Source: Saprospiraceae bacterium (GTDB lineage Bacteria > Bacteroidota > Bacteroidia > Chitinophagales > Saprospiraceae). From it: DNA of 64,000 bases. Of this stretch, positions 8,013 through 16,920 are shown piece after piece. The notes beneath the pieces were generated by a model. The model did no database searches and was not told the origin of the DNA. It worked only from the letters and a program-made list of their open reading frames with translations. The position numbers were made by a program, and so were the translations under genes. The stretch covers positions 1-64,000 of the forward strand of contig JABDMH010000090.1 of the NCBI GenBank assembly GCA_013001595.1, written 5' to 3'. Positions within the stretch are counted from its first letter, which is position 1; each line of letters begins with the position of its first letter.

Positions 8013-9374
8013 CTACAATCGCTCTTGAATCAAACCGGGGGTATCTTTACGCTGCCGTTCGACAACGGGATTTGTCGGATTCAGATCACCTTTCAAAGGC
8101 TGATCTTCTGGCATATAGAAAAAGAGCTTTCCACCCCGGTCACTTTCGCCACAAAATACGGTGCCATCAGGTCCCACAGCCATGGCATCAAATTGATAGG
8201 CCCGGCGAGAATAATACGGACTCCGATCTACCGCAAATGGACCCAGTTCTCTGAAACCTGTTTTTCCAGACAGATCGTAGGTATGTAGTTTACAAGACCT
8301 TTCAAACTCTCCAGTGATCATATACAGTTTATTGTCACGACCTACTTCCATAGCTCTCATACGCCTCATGATACGGGGCTTTCCTAAAGTGACCACACTT
8401 TCATCCCTAAAATTCAATTCCACCAAATAACCATCGTGCGTAGCGGCAAAAACACGCCCATTCTTGGTCTCCACAAATTGTTCAACAATAGGGTAATCCC
8501 AAGATTTCAGGCCTTCCCAATATTCTCCAGGCAATCGCATCCAGGTCAACTCTAGCGTATCCACGCCGGGTCGATGTCGCAATAAAAAGCCATTATCTCC
8601 CGATGTATAGACATATCCAGTATTTCGATCACAATGCAATGCTCTGGGCACTGATCGCCAATGCCTTTCCGGACCACCGTAGACTTTATTAGTGAAAATA
8701 TCTCCAAAGTCCTGGGTCCGCTTCGATGCTAGATCAAAAATAAAGAAGTGAGCATCTGGGTAGCTAAGCCCATAGATTTTGGTACTATCTTGATTTAAGC
8801 ACATCGCATAAATGGAGTTGCCGGGAACAGGAATCCCAAGGTCTTCCAAGGGAGTCATATCATTGTTCGTATATTTCTGCCGATCACCGGCACTAGGCAC
8901 ATATCGATAAATATGCCCGCCTTCATATCCAGCAAAGTGATTTTTAATATCCTTCCACAATTGCTTTTCAATTCCCTCATACTCAATGGGAAATTCCTTG
9001 GTGAGTCTGACCGGTTCATAGATACTTTTTCCAGTACCAATAAATATAGATCCATCTCTTGCCTCAAGTAGTGTATGGTGTACGCCATTGTCTTCACCAA
9101 TTTTACCCAGAGGTCGGACCTTATTTACGAAGCGATTATAAAAAAAGAGATAAGACTGCGTTTTGCCACTGGTCGCTCCATATATAAATCCATTGGAATG
9201 TGCTAGCAATGCACTGATTAGACCATTATCGGCTTCGATCATATTCTGTGACGGGTATCCCAAATCTCTGCAATCCATGCGATGTGTGTCAAAATGGGGG
9301 TTTACCCATTGCTGGGCCGACACATTCTGATTCCAGCACAATATTAAAATGACGATAAGAACGATATGCTTCAT
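8013..9374 (-). CDS. Secreted beta-propeller-like protein
   Basis: The 453-residue protein has a clear signal peptide (MKHIVLIVILILCWN up to VSAQ). The mature part repeats a pattern of hydrophobic beta strands around motifs such as GFIYGAT, GSIFIGTG, KIYGLSY, GYVYTSG, GRVFAATHDG, KLYMITG and GTVFCGE, each followed by a segment like FFY or LHTYDL. This is the rhythm of a six- to eight-bladed propeller resembling SMP-30 or streptogramin-lyase-like sensors. No catalytic motif is recognised, so binding, lactonase or scaffold roles are all possible. It lies 21 bases downstream of a second propeller gene and probably shares its transcript. Confidence 0.65.
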   Translation of the reverse strand: MKHIVLIVILILCWNQNVSAQQWVNPHFDTHRMDCRDLGYPSQNMIEADNGLISALLAHSNGFIYGATSGKTQSYLFFYNRFVNKVRPLGKIGEDNGVHHTLLEARDGSIFIGTGKSIYEPVRLTKEFPIEYEGIEKQLWKDIKNHFAGYEGGHIYRYVPSAGDRQKYTNNDMTPLEDLGIPVPGNSIYAMCLNQDSTKIYGLSYPDAHFFIFDLASKRTQDFGDIFTNKVYGGPERHWRSVPRALHCDRNTGYVYTSGDNGFLLRHRPGVDTLELTWMRLPGEYWEGLKSWDYPIVEQFVETKNGRVFAATHDGYLVELNFRDESVVTLGKPRIMRRMRAMEVGRDNKLYMITGEFERSCKLHTYDLSGKTGFRELGPFAVDRSPYYSRRAYQFDAMAVGPDGTVFCGESDRGGKLFFYMPEDQPLKGDLNPTNPVVERQRKDTPGLIQERL

Positions 9375-9395
9375 GATTATTTCTTTTGCTATTTA

Positions 9396-10787
9396 TTATT
9401 GGGCACCTAATTCTTTGGGTTTATAACATCCCAGCCCCAGACTGTAGGGAAATTCGCCGCGCATATTTCGCACGACAAACTTGGTGTCTTTTTCTTCAAA
9501 TGCACCAATAAACCACACTCTGCCTTGAGCATCTGTATCTGCAGCACCCATACCATAGACGCGAGAATTATCGTCAAGAGTGATTAATGTACCGATATCT
9601 TCCACTACATCATTTGATAAATCATATGACACCATAAAGGATAGCGGCGGACCATTCTGCTCTGCCGCTGATGTCTTCGATTGACTATTGCTAGTTTCGA
9701 CGGCGCCATAGTCAAAATCACCACTAACCACCGGGAGATAGTAAATCTTACGCGTCTTTCTATTGAATGTCATAGCCAACGTAGCAGAAGGAATATCAAA
9801 AGGATCCGCTTCACGATACTTTGGCGCACAAATACGAGCAAGTGGAAGCATTTTACCTTCAGATCCAAGATGGACATCAAATTGAAAGAGAAGATTGGTG
9901 CCACCGGTAATACCATAAGCCACTTTTTCCTGTGGATCCCATTCAATATATCTCCATTGGCTTCTTCGGTCTAACATTGGATTTGCCATGGTCCGCGACT
10001 CCAAAGATGATGGCACTCTAGTGTGTACGAGATCATAGATGCGATCCGCTTCTACATCAAATTTCCAAATTCGGCCCGGTGCATAGCTACCATACACATT
10101 TCCGATATCATCAATGAGCAACGTGCGACAAATGTCCCAATTATCTACACGACCCAAATCTTCTGTATAATCGTCATCAATGAAGTAGCGAACCAAATGA
10201 CCTTCCTCAGTCAAACCATAGATAATTCTTCTTTCCTTGTCCATTTCTTGGCCAATCAACCCCCAAAAACTATTAATCTTGCTTAGGGTAATTACTTCTC
10301 CAGTTTCCATATTTATTTTAAACCAAAATGGTCCCTGATAACTTCTTGCATCGATGGCCGGTGGACCATTGTCCTCACAGAAAGATCCAAAGTAAACATA
10401 CCCATCAAGTTCCTGCATTTTGACATGTATTTTGCCATTGGTCCAAATGCCTTTTCCGCGCTCATCCAGCAGCTTCGTAAGATTCGCTAGTTGCCGCATT
10501 TTTCTTGTCACAATATCGAATTCATATACAGTAGCGGCGTCCCCATGGGTGCACAAACCGATGTATATTTTATCATTCGAAGCGATGTACATACCGCTCC
10601 AGATCTGAGCATCCTTATCGTAGTCGCTAAAACGATATCGATCGATCGCCACAGGAGGTAGTGTCTCTTCAATCCCAGGTTGTACATGTTGAGCAACGGA
10701 CTTCTTGGACAGGCCAAGAAAAAGGAGGCAAAGAATAAATATCCACTGCTTCCGAGTTTTACATATTAATGTCATAAGCGCATACAA
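9396..10787 (-). CDS. Secreted beta-propeller-like protein, probable distant paralogue of the neighbouring gene
   Basis: The 463-residue protein begins with a long basic then hydrophobic leader ending SVAQ (residues 1-33). Repeating blades can be followed through KIYIGLCTHG, GYVYFGSF, RRIIYGLTEEGHLVRY, GNVYGSYAPGRIWKF, KVAYGITGGTNLLFQF, KIYYLPV and GRVWFIGAF. Several are followed by a DLG or D-G turn. Length and blade rhythm match the next gene, suggesting an old duplication, although identity is low. It lies 50 bases downstream of the VIT transporter and 21 bases upstream of the second propeller. I cannot name a ligand or reaction. Confidence 0.65.
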   Translation of the reverse strand: MYALMTLICKTRKQWIFILCLLFLGLSKKSVAQHVQPGIEETLPPVAIDRYRFSDYDKDAQIWSGMYIASNDKIYIGLCTHGDAATVYEFDIVTRKMRQLANLTKLLDERGKGIWTNGKIHVKMQELDGYVYFGSFCEDNGPPAIDARSYQGPFWFKINMETGEVITLSKINSFWGLIGQEMDKERRIIYGLTEEGHLVRYFIDDDYTEDLGRVDNWDICRTLLIDDIGNVYGSYAPGRIWKFDVEADRIYDLVHTRVPSSLESRTMANPMLDRRSQWRYIEWDPQEKVAYGITGGTNLLFQFDVHLGSEGKMLPLARICAPKYREADPFDIPSATLAMTFNRKTRKIYYLPVVSGDFDYGAVETSNSQSKTSAAEQNGPPLSFMVSYDLSNDVVEDIGTLITLDDNSRVYGMGAADTDAQGRVWFIGAFEEKDTKFVVRNMRGEFPYSLGLGCYKPKELGAQ

Positions 10788-10837
10788 TTGTCTTAGTCTA
10801 TTTTAAAATATTGTCTACCTATCAAGGTGTTTCCAAC

Positions 10838-11596
10838 TCAATTCATAACTATATCCTCTAGGATGCCACCTACATAATAGGATACCAGCGCTGCAAGTGT
10901 TCCAAGCAGCAATGTTTCCGCTACCCCCTTCCATCTGGTAGTTTCTGTAACGTAACTTTTTAGGTATCCGACAATTAAGAATCCTATGCCGGTAAAAATC
11001 GATGAGGCCATGAAAAGATTTCCCGCATATCCAAAAATATGGTCATAAACATATACGAGTAGCGGAATCAGGCCAATGGTCAAAAAGGATAAATAAGTCA
11101 TTAGTCCGATTTTCCATGGAGATTTATTATCCTTTATCATTCCGAGTTCTTCCTTCATCATCACATCTACCCATCGGTCTTTGTCAGCAATAATTACTGT
11201 GGTAATCTGTGACAAAAGGGGTTCCTCAAAACCCTTATTTCGATAAATCTCCCTTACCTCTTCTTCTTCTACATCAGGTAGGTTTTCGACTTCCCAATAT
11301 TCCACACGTTTATGTTTCTCATATTGATCATGAGCCGTCTTCGCCGATAAATAAGCACCAATGGACATAGCAAAACCATCCGCCAGCAGATTGGCAAAAC
11401 CCAATATTATTATCACCGCACTTTCTAAATGAGCACCTACTGCACCAGCCACCACCGCAAAGGTGGTGACACCTCCATCAATGCCTCCGTATACAAATTC
11501 CCCCAGATAGCGCTGGACTGAACCTGATACTTCATGACCATGATGCAGCACGCCCTCATCGTGCTTTTTTCCTCCTTGTGTATCAGCAGACTGCAT
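10838..11596 (-). CDS. VIT1/CCC1 family Fe2+/Mn2+ transporter
   Basis: The 252-residue membrane protein has the VIT family signature early on: [19 protein letters not shown], then [21 protein letters not shown]. An acidic stretch follows ([22 protein letters not shown]), the likely metal-binding region between membrane helices 2 and 3. Three further hydrophobic helices follow, for five in total. The family moves ferrous iron or manganese out of the cytosol. The short His-rich start (HHGHEVSG) may help bind metal. It sits between a sulfatase (27 bases upstream) and a propeller gene (50 bases downstream), so it is probably co-transcribed with secreted catabolic genes, an unusual place for it. 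Confidence 0.9.
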   Translation of the reverse strand: MQSADTQGGKKHDEGVLHHGHEVSGSVQRYLGEFVYGGIDGGVTTFAVVAGAVGAHLESAVIIILGFANLLADGFAMSIGAYLSAKTAHDQYEKHKRVEYWEVENLPDVEEEEVREIYRNKGFEEPLLSQITTVIIADKDRWVDVMMKEELGMIKDNKSPWKIGLMTYLSFLTIGLIPLLVYVYDHIFGYAGNLFMASSIFTGIGFLIVGYLKSYVTETTRWKGVAETLLLGTLAALVSYYVGGILEDIVMN

Positions 11597-11623
11597 ACCT
11601 TAAGGTTTTTCAATTGGCCAAGT

Positions 11624-13225
11624 CTATACTCCCTTAGCTTGCGCCCAACCATTCCATAGATTCTGAAGGCTATCCACCAAGCCCGTATTAACGTAACTAA
11701 TATCATTGGACTCAACTGGGTCAATGGATAGGTCATACAATTCCCAATCGTCATTATGAACATTGACCAACTTGTAGCTTCCACTTCTTACCGCTTTATT
11801 TCCCCTATGTTCCCAGAAAAGTGGCGCTTCATCCTGAAGTTCATTACCCTTAAGCAACGGCAGAAAGCTGCGTCCATCTAGCGGTAGCAGCATTTTACCT
11901 TGTTGCTCCGCAGGATACTGCACTTCTGCAATATCAAGTATTGTGGGCATAATGTCAATGATGTGGACAGGTGCATGGACGAGTCTATTTTCAGTGCTGA
12001 TTCCTCGAGGCCAATGAATGATCAGGGGAGTGATAATCCTCCCTTCGTGCTCATACTTTTTATACTTCATAAAAGGAGTATTACTCACATTTGCCCAACT
12101 CTTTCCATGGGACTCGAAACAATATCTAGTTCCAACTTCACCTTGGGGGCTCTCATTAATCTCTTCAGCACTGGCTCCATTGTCAGACAAGAAGAAAATC
12201 AAGGTATTAGCCAAGATATTCAGAGACTGAAGATGGGTAGTTAGCCGTCCAGTATTCTGATCCAGGCGATCAACTTGAGCTGCGTATACTGCCATCTTAA
12301 ATGCCTCAGATGCGGTATCTACAGTAGACCAATCCGCATAATCTAATGGCGAAAGATCTATATCCTTCTGTACAATCCCTAATTGCTTCTGCTTAGTAAA
12401 TCTACTTGCCCGAATCGCAGCATAACCATCGTCATACATATCCTTGTATTTATTGATGTCCTCTGGCCAAGCCTGCAAAGGAAAGTGAGGAGCAATATGG
12501 GCCAAGTAAAGAAAAAAGGGTTTGTCCTCCGAATGAGACTGGTCAATAAATTCTATGGCCGCCGTAGTAAAATCATCTGTGCAGTAGAATGATGTGGTAT
12601 CCACTTCTGTTGGCTCTCCATTTTTAAACAATGGTCGATCCCGAAATTTGTAAGGATAATAATAAACGCCTCCCCCATCGGGCAATCCATAAAATCGCTC
12701 AAACCCTCGGCGATCAGGCCACTGTTCTATATGTCCACCAAGGTGCCATTTACCGCTCATGTTAGTAGCGTATCCACGAGGTGATAAGGCTTCTGCAATG
12801 GTGAGGCAGCGGTCATTTAGAAAACCTTGATATGCAGGGGTGCCATAATCTGCTACCATAAATCCGACTCCAGCCGCATGCTGATAGAGGCCGGTCAGGA
12901 GACTGGCTCTGGATGGACAACATCGTGAGGCATTATAGCAATGCGTGAAAAGGAGACCGTTGCTGGCGATTTGATCAATATGGGGTGTGGAGATCTCACT
13001 ATCCATACATCCCAGATCAGCATAGCCCATGTCGTCAGTCAATATGATCACGATGTTCGGTTTTGTGGTCTGGTCCTCACCAATGTCTGTGGGAATTACA
13101 CCACAAGCAAAAACCAAAGGCACTATACAGCGTAAAATCAACCCATTAAGATGCAAGGGCCTGTCAAATGACGAGCTCCAGGACATGTTGAGCATTAGGG
13201 AAAGATATAGCTTCGAAAATGACAT
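11624..13225 (-). CDS. Secreted arylsulfatase (sulfatase S1 family)
   Basis: The 533-residue protein has a probable N-terminal export signal (residues 24-45). It then shows PNIVIILTDDMGYADLG, with the Asp pair for calcium, and NASRCCPSRASLLTG. Cys102 in the C-x-P-S-R motif is the residue converted to formylglycine. GKWHLGG and FFLYLAHIAPHFPLQ are further metal/sulfate-binding elements, and LSDNGASAEE carries the later Asp-Asn. It hydrolyses sulfate esters outside the cytoplasm; length and motifs resemble arylsulfatase A-like enzymes. It is the first gene of a minus-strand run with VIT and the two propellers. A divergent sulfatase starts 256 bases away, with a MITE-like element between them. 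No formylglycine-generating enzyme is in the window. Confidence 0.92.
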   Translation of the reverse strand: MSFSKLYLSLMLNMSWSSSFDRPLHLNGLILRCIVPLVFACGVIPTDIGEDQTTKPNIVIILTDDMGYADLGCMDSEISTPHIDQIASNGLLFTHCYNASRCCPSRASLLTGLYQHAAGVGFMVADYGTPAYQGFLNDRCLTIAEALSPRGYATNMSGKWHLGGHIEQWPDRRGFERFYGLPDGGGVYYYPYKFRDRPLFKNGEPTEVDTTSFYCTDDFTTAAIEFIDQSHSEDKPFFLYLAHIAPHFPLQAWPEDINKYKDMYDDGYAAIRASRFTKQKQLGIVQKDIDLSPLDYADWSTVDTASEAFKMAVYAAQVDRLDQNTGRLTTHLQSLNILANTLIFFLSDNGASAEEINESPQGEVGTRYCFESHGKSWANVSNTPFMKYKKYEHEGRIITPLIIHWPRGISTENRLVHAPVHIIDIMPTILDIAEVQYPAEQQGKMLLPLDGRSFLPLLKGNELQDEAPLFWEHRGNKAVRSGSYKLVNVHNDDWELYDLSIDPVESNDISYVNTGLVDSLQNLWNGWAQAKGV

Positions 13226-13263
13226 CCATTGAATATAGACAAAACAAATATTTTCTACCTTCC

Positions 13264-13465
13264 TAGTACTCAGTCAAGCAAAATATTGTCAAGAATTTAA
13301 GCTCTTTTTGCGAATTTCTTCGATGCATGCCGATAGCTATCGGCATGCCAGAGCTATGGCTCTTTCAGTGTTTTGCGCCCCTCCGAATGGCTAGCCGGGT
13401 GGGCCTTGAACTTCATCAAGAGTCTGATTAAAATTCACTAACATTATTAACTTGACAGAGTACTA
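13264..13465. repeat. MITE-like dispersed element, copy 2
   Basis: About 202 bp with terminal inverted repeats TAGTACTCAGTCAAG (13264-13278) and, on the other strand, TAGTACTCTGTCAAG (from 13465 inward), one mismatch in 15. Inside, 13325-13348 is a perfect 24-base palindrome with the same CGATAGCTATCG centre as copy 1 but different outer arms. A second small hairpin GAGC-TATG-GCTC follows, then a block resembling copy 1. It lies in the divergent intergenic region between two sulfatase genes and must affect, or at least sit among, their promoters. Confidence 0.7.
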
Positions 13466-13481
13466 TCATAAATTACATTGT

Positions 13482-14861
13482 ATGTTTCACCGCCTGCTCC
13501 TTATTATCTTACTGGGTTCTTCTGTGCACTCCCATGCACAAGAACCCAGGCCAAACATCCTTTTTATTTGTGTAGATGACCTCAATGATTGGGCTGGCTA
13601 CTTAAAAGGGCACCCACAAAGCATCACCCCCAATCTGGATCAATTTGCAAAGGAAGGAATTACCTTCACACGCGCATACTGTCCAGCTCCAGCTTGTAAT
13701 CCTTCGCGAGCAGCCATCATGACAGGTGTCCGGCCATCTACTTCAGGAGTGTATATTAATCCCCAACCTTGGAGAAAAAGTCCGGTGTTGGCAGATGCCG
13801 AGACGCTTCCCCAGTATTTTCGGCGGCACGGATACAAAGCCCTGGGTAGTGGAAAGGTCTTCCACGGTCGATATCCAGATCCTGCATCATGGAATGCCTA
13901 TTGGCCAGCACTGGATCAGCAACGACCAGTTGATCCAGCTCCCGACGACCTACCAGTAAATGGCATCCCGAATACTAGGCATTTTGATTGGGGCCCCATG
14001 AATGTGGGCAAAGAAGAAATGGGAGACTGGCAAGTAGCGGATTGGGTATCTAGCCAATTACAACAATCTCATGAAAGCCCCTTCTTTCTGGCCTGCGGAT
14101 TTTTTCGGCCGCATCTTCCTTGGTATGCACCGGCAGAATACTTTGATCGGTTTCCACTCGATAAAATCGTACTACCGAAAGTTATGGAAAGTGACCTAGA
14201 TGATATCCCCCAACCTGGGTTGGATATGATCAATATGAAAGACCACGAAAATGTAACTCGGTATAAGCAATGGAAAAAAGCAGTACAGGGATATTTGGTA
14301 AGCATTCACTTCATGGATGATTGTCTGGGAAAGGTATTGGAGGCATTAAGAGCATCCGATCATGCAGGGAATACCATTGTCGTACTGTGGTCTGATCATG
14401 GCTGGAATCTTGGTGAAAAACACCACTGGCGAAAATTTGCACTTTGGGAAAATACCACCAGAACAAATCTGATCATCAAGAGGCCTGGCTCAATGCGCAT
14501 GGGATTGCAATGTGACCAACCGGTAAATTTGCTCGATGTCTATCCCACCTTACTTTCACTGGCAGGTCTGCCACCCAATGATAAAAACGAAGGCACAGAT
14601 CTCACACCATTGTTAGATCATCCGAATATGCAGTGGTTGACACCATCCATCACCACCCATGGCAAAGACAATCATGCGGTGCGATTGGGAAACTGGCGCT
14701 ATATTCACTATGCTGATGCATCAGAAGAGCTATACAACTTAAAAAGCGATGTCCATGAATGGACAAATTTGGCAGATGTTGAGGCATATCAGGACATCAA
14801 AGCTCAGCTCAAAAAGCATCTTCCGTCAGTGAATGTTGATGCCACAATGGTCGATCGATAA
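13482..14861 (+). CDS. Secreted sulfatase, iduronate-2-sulfatase-like
   Basis: With the ATG at 13482 the protein has 459 residues and starts with a clear signal peptide (MFHRLLLIILLGSS up to HSHAQ). An upstream TTG would begin inside the repeat element and is unlikely. PNILFICVDDLNDW gives the calcium-binding Asp pair and ACNPSRAAIMTG the formylglycine site (Cys72). SGKVFHG, FFLACGFFRPHLPW and VVLWSDHGWNLGEKHHW are the remaining active-site segments. The DDLNDW and GFxRPHLPW pattern is typical of the iduronate-2-sulfatase-like subgroup, which acts on sulfated uronic or related sugars. Substrate specificity is an inference. It is transcribed away from the arylsulfatase. Confidence 0.92.
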   Translation: MFHRLLLIILLGSSVHSHAQEPRPNILFICVDDLNDWAGYLKGHPQSITPNLDQFAKEGITFTRAYCPAPACNPSRAAIMTGVRPSTSGVYINPQPWRKSPVLADAETLPQYFRRHGYKALGSGKVFHGRYPDPASWNAYWPALDQQRPVDPAPDDLPVNGIPNTRHFDWGPMNVGKEEMGDWQVADWVSSQLQQSHESPFFLACGFFRPHLPWYAPAEYFDRFPLDKIVLPKVMESDLDDIPQPGLDMINMKDHENVTRYKQWKKAVQGYLVSIHFMDDCLGKVLEALRASDHAGNTIVVLWSDHGWNLGEKHHWRKFALWENTTRTNLIIKRPGSMRMGLQCDQPVNLLDVYPTLLSLAGLPPNDKNEGTDLTPLLDHPNMQWLTPSITTHGKDNHAVRLGNWRYIHYADASEELYNLKSDVHEWTNLADVEAYQDIKAQLKKHLPSVNVDATMVDR

Positions 14862-15058
14862 ATTCCCAAAAAAAATCTACTATTGACCTCCATAAACCTG
14901 GGTGCTATCCTTGGGAACTGATGTCAATCTTCCACCTTCGAGGAGATGAACCGCAATTTCGATGATGCTACCACAAAAGTAATGTACTGTTCATTTTGAT
15001 ATACAGCCAAGTATTCTTATCTAGATTGGCCTTATAAGAAACGATTAATCCATTCGGA

Positions 15059-16873
15059 ATGAACACAAAAAACAGCAGCAATCTATTATTTCTATGTCGA
15101 TGGTGGGTTCGAATTACCCTAATCGCCATTATCTATCTGCCTACGTCGACCCTACCGGCGCAAGATCATCACGATCTGAGGATTATGCGCCATCAAGCTG
15201 TCGAAATGCGAGATGGAGTAAGATTATTTGCAGATGTCTACTTACCGGAGGAAGAGGGTGCGTATCCCACGATTGTAGTGCGCACGCCCTATGGCGTTCA
15301 ACGTCCAGGCATGCATCAGACCATGGTCAATCTGGCTCAACACGGATATGCAGTTGTCCTAGCTGATGTTCGTGGGCGATACGAGAGTGAAGGCAGGTGG
15401 GATCCATTTCGAGACGAGGCAAAGGACGGATATGACATCATTGAATGGGCTGCTGTACAGCCTTTTTCTAATGGCAAGGTGGGCTTGCAAGGCGGTAGCT
15501 ATTTGGGACACAATCAATGGGCTGCAGCCAGTCAGAGACCTCCTCATTTGGAAGTCATTGTTCCCCGTGTTGCCTCTACAAATATATATGCAAATTGGCT
15601 CACCATGGGAGGTGCATTTAGGCTTAGTTTCAATTTTGGTTGGGGTGCGGTACGTATGCCCTATCGCATTATGCTTCCACAGTTTTGGCACCAATCAGAC
15701 TTTATGCCGGAAAATTTGAAGTATGAAAATGTGCTCATGCAATTGCCCTTGTCTACCATGGACGAGCAGGCAAGCCATGAAGCCATCAAGCACTATCGAA
15801 ATTGGTTGACGCATCAGAGCTATGACGAATATTGGAAATCAATCAGCGATGAAGAACGATTCGATCGAATCGAGGTTCCTGCCTATACAATGGGTGGCTG
15901 GTTTGACATTTTCGTACAAGGTACCGTCAATGGATTCGTGGGCATGCGCAACCAAGGTGCTACAACTGAAGCCAGACAAGAAGCACGAATGATGATTGGG
16001 CCTTGGGGACATGGAGTATCGCAGTCTTTTGGTGGATGGGATTTTGGTCCACAGGCAGTGCGCGACGCTTCTCTTCGCGAGCTTCAATTCTTTGATTACC
16101 ATCTTAAGGGCAACAGAAGCGATCTGATTGATGAAAAACCAGTACAGATATTCTATATGGGAGCCAACAAGTGGCAAGGAGAAGATAGTTGGCCCATTCC
16201 CGGCACCATCTATCAGGAAGTTTATTTAAATGGTGGCGGCAATGCCAATTCAGTACGTGGAGATGGTACTTTGTCTTTTGATAGACCCGGCAATGCAAAG
16301 ACCGACACCTATTTCTATGATCCAAAACAACCGGTATCTACGGTGGGTGGCAACAATTGCTGCGGTACACCTACCTTGAGTGGTCCAAGAGATCAACGAC
16401 CGATGGAACGCAGGGAAGATGTTTTGGTATATACCTCTAAGGTCCTGGAAGAGCCGGTGACGATCGCAGGCAACGTTAAAATGCGGCTCTATGCAGCCAC
16501 TGATGGAAAAGATACAGATTGGATGATCAAGCTGGTAGATGTCCAACCGGATGGTTATGCGTTTCCGGTATCTGAAGGCATTCTCCGCGCAAGATTTCGT
16601 CAGGGACTAGATAACATGCAAGTACTAACGCCCAATGAAGTGTATGCTTATGACATTGAGCTGATGCCTACTGCCAATGTATTTTTACCGGGGCACCGCA
16701 TAAGGATTGACATCACCTCCAGCAATTTTCCACAATTTAACCGAAACCCTAACACTGGAGAAGATCTGGGAGCTTCCGCCGAAATGCGCGTCGCAAGACA
16801 AACCATCCATCATGGTGGTGAGCGAGCAAGCCATATCCTATTACCGACTGTCCACGCCATCACTATGGATTAA
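15059..16873 (+). CDS. Secreted CocE/NonD family alpha/beta hydrolase (X-Pro dipeptidyl-peptidase S15-like)
   Basis: The 604-residue protein has a signal peptide (about residues 13-35, ending LPAQ). The S15 domain begins with MRDGVRLFADVYLP and continues through VVRTPYG, DVRGRYESEGRW and the nucleophile elbow GLQGGSYLG (Ser147). The catalytic His lies in GPWGHGVS. The C-terminal third (from about 430) is the jelly-roll domain, with VLVYTSKVLEEPVTIAG and GHRIRIDITSSNFPQFNRNPNTG. Members cleave acyl esters, amides or proline peptides. It follows the sulfatase by about 200 bases on the same strand and may belong to the same catabolic set. It converges with the next gene. Confidence 0.92.
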   Translation: MNTKNSSNLLFLCRWWVRITLIAIIYLPTSTLPAQDHHDLRIMRHQAVEMRDGVRLFADVYLPEEEGAYPTIVVRTPYGVQRPGMHQTMVNLAQHGYAVVLADVRGRYESEGRWDPFRDEAKDGYDIIEWAAVQPFSNGKVGLQGGSYLGHNQWAAASQRPPHLEVIVPRVASTNIYANWLTMGGAFRLSFNFGWGAVRMPYRIMLPQFWHQSDFMPENLKYENVLMQLPLSTMDEQASHEAIKHYRNWLTHQSYDEYWKSISDEERFDRIEVPAYTMGGWFDIFVQGTVNGFVGMRNQGATTEARQEARMMIGPWGHGVSQSFGGWDFGPQAVRDASLRELQFFDYHLKGNRSDLIDEKPVQIFYMGANKWQGEDSWPIPGTIYQEVYLNGGGNANSVRGDGTLSFDRPGNAKTDTYFYDPKQPVSTVGGNNCCGTPTLSGPRDQRPMERREDVLVYTSKVLEEPVTIAGNVKMRLYAATDGKDTDWMIKLVDVQPDGYAFPVSEGILRARFRQGLDNMQVLTPNEVYAYDIELMPTANVFLPGHRIRIDITSSNFPQFNRNPNTGEDLGASAEMRVARQTIHHGGERASHILLPTVHAITMD

Positions 16874-16920
16874 TCAGGTGCAGCATTTCAATGCCCCCCT
16901 AAGCTAAGCACATAGTAGAA

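Noticed and set aside
15100-15125. Sequence resembling a tRNA T-loop (GGTTCGAATT)
   Set aside because: It lies inside the CocE-like gene and no acceptor stem or anticodon arm surrounds it; no tRNA was found anywhere in the window.
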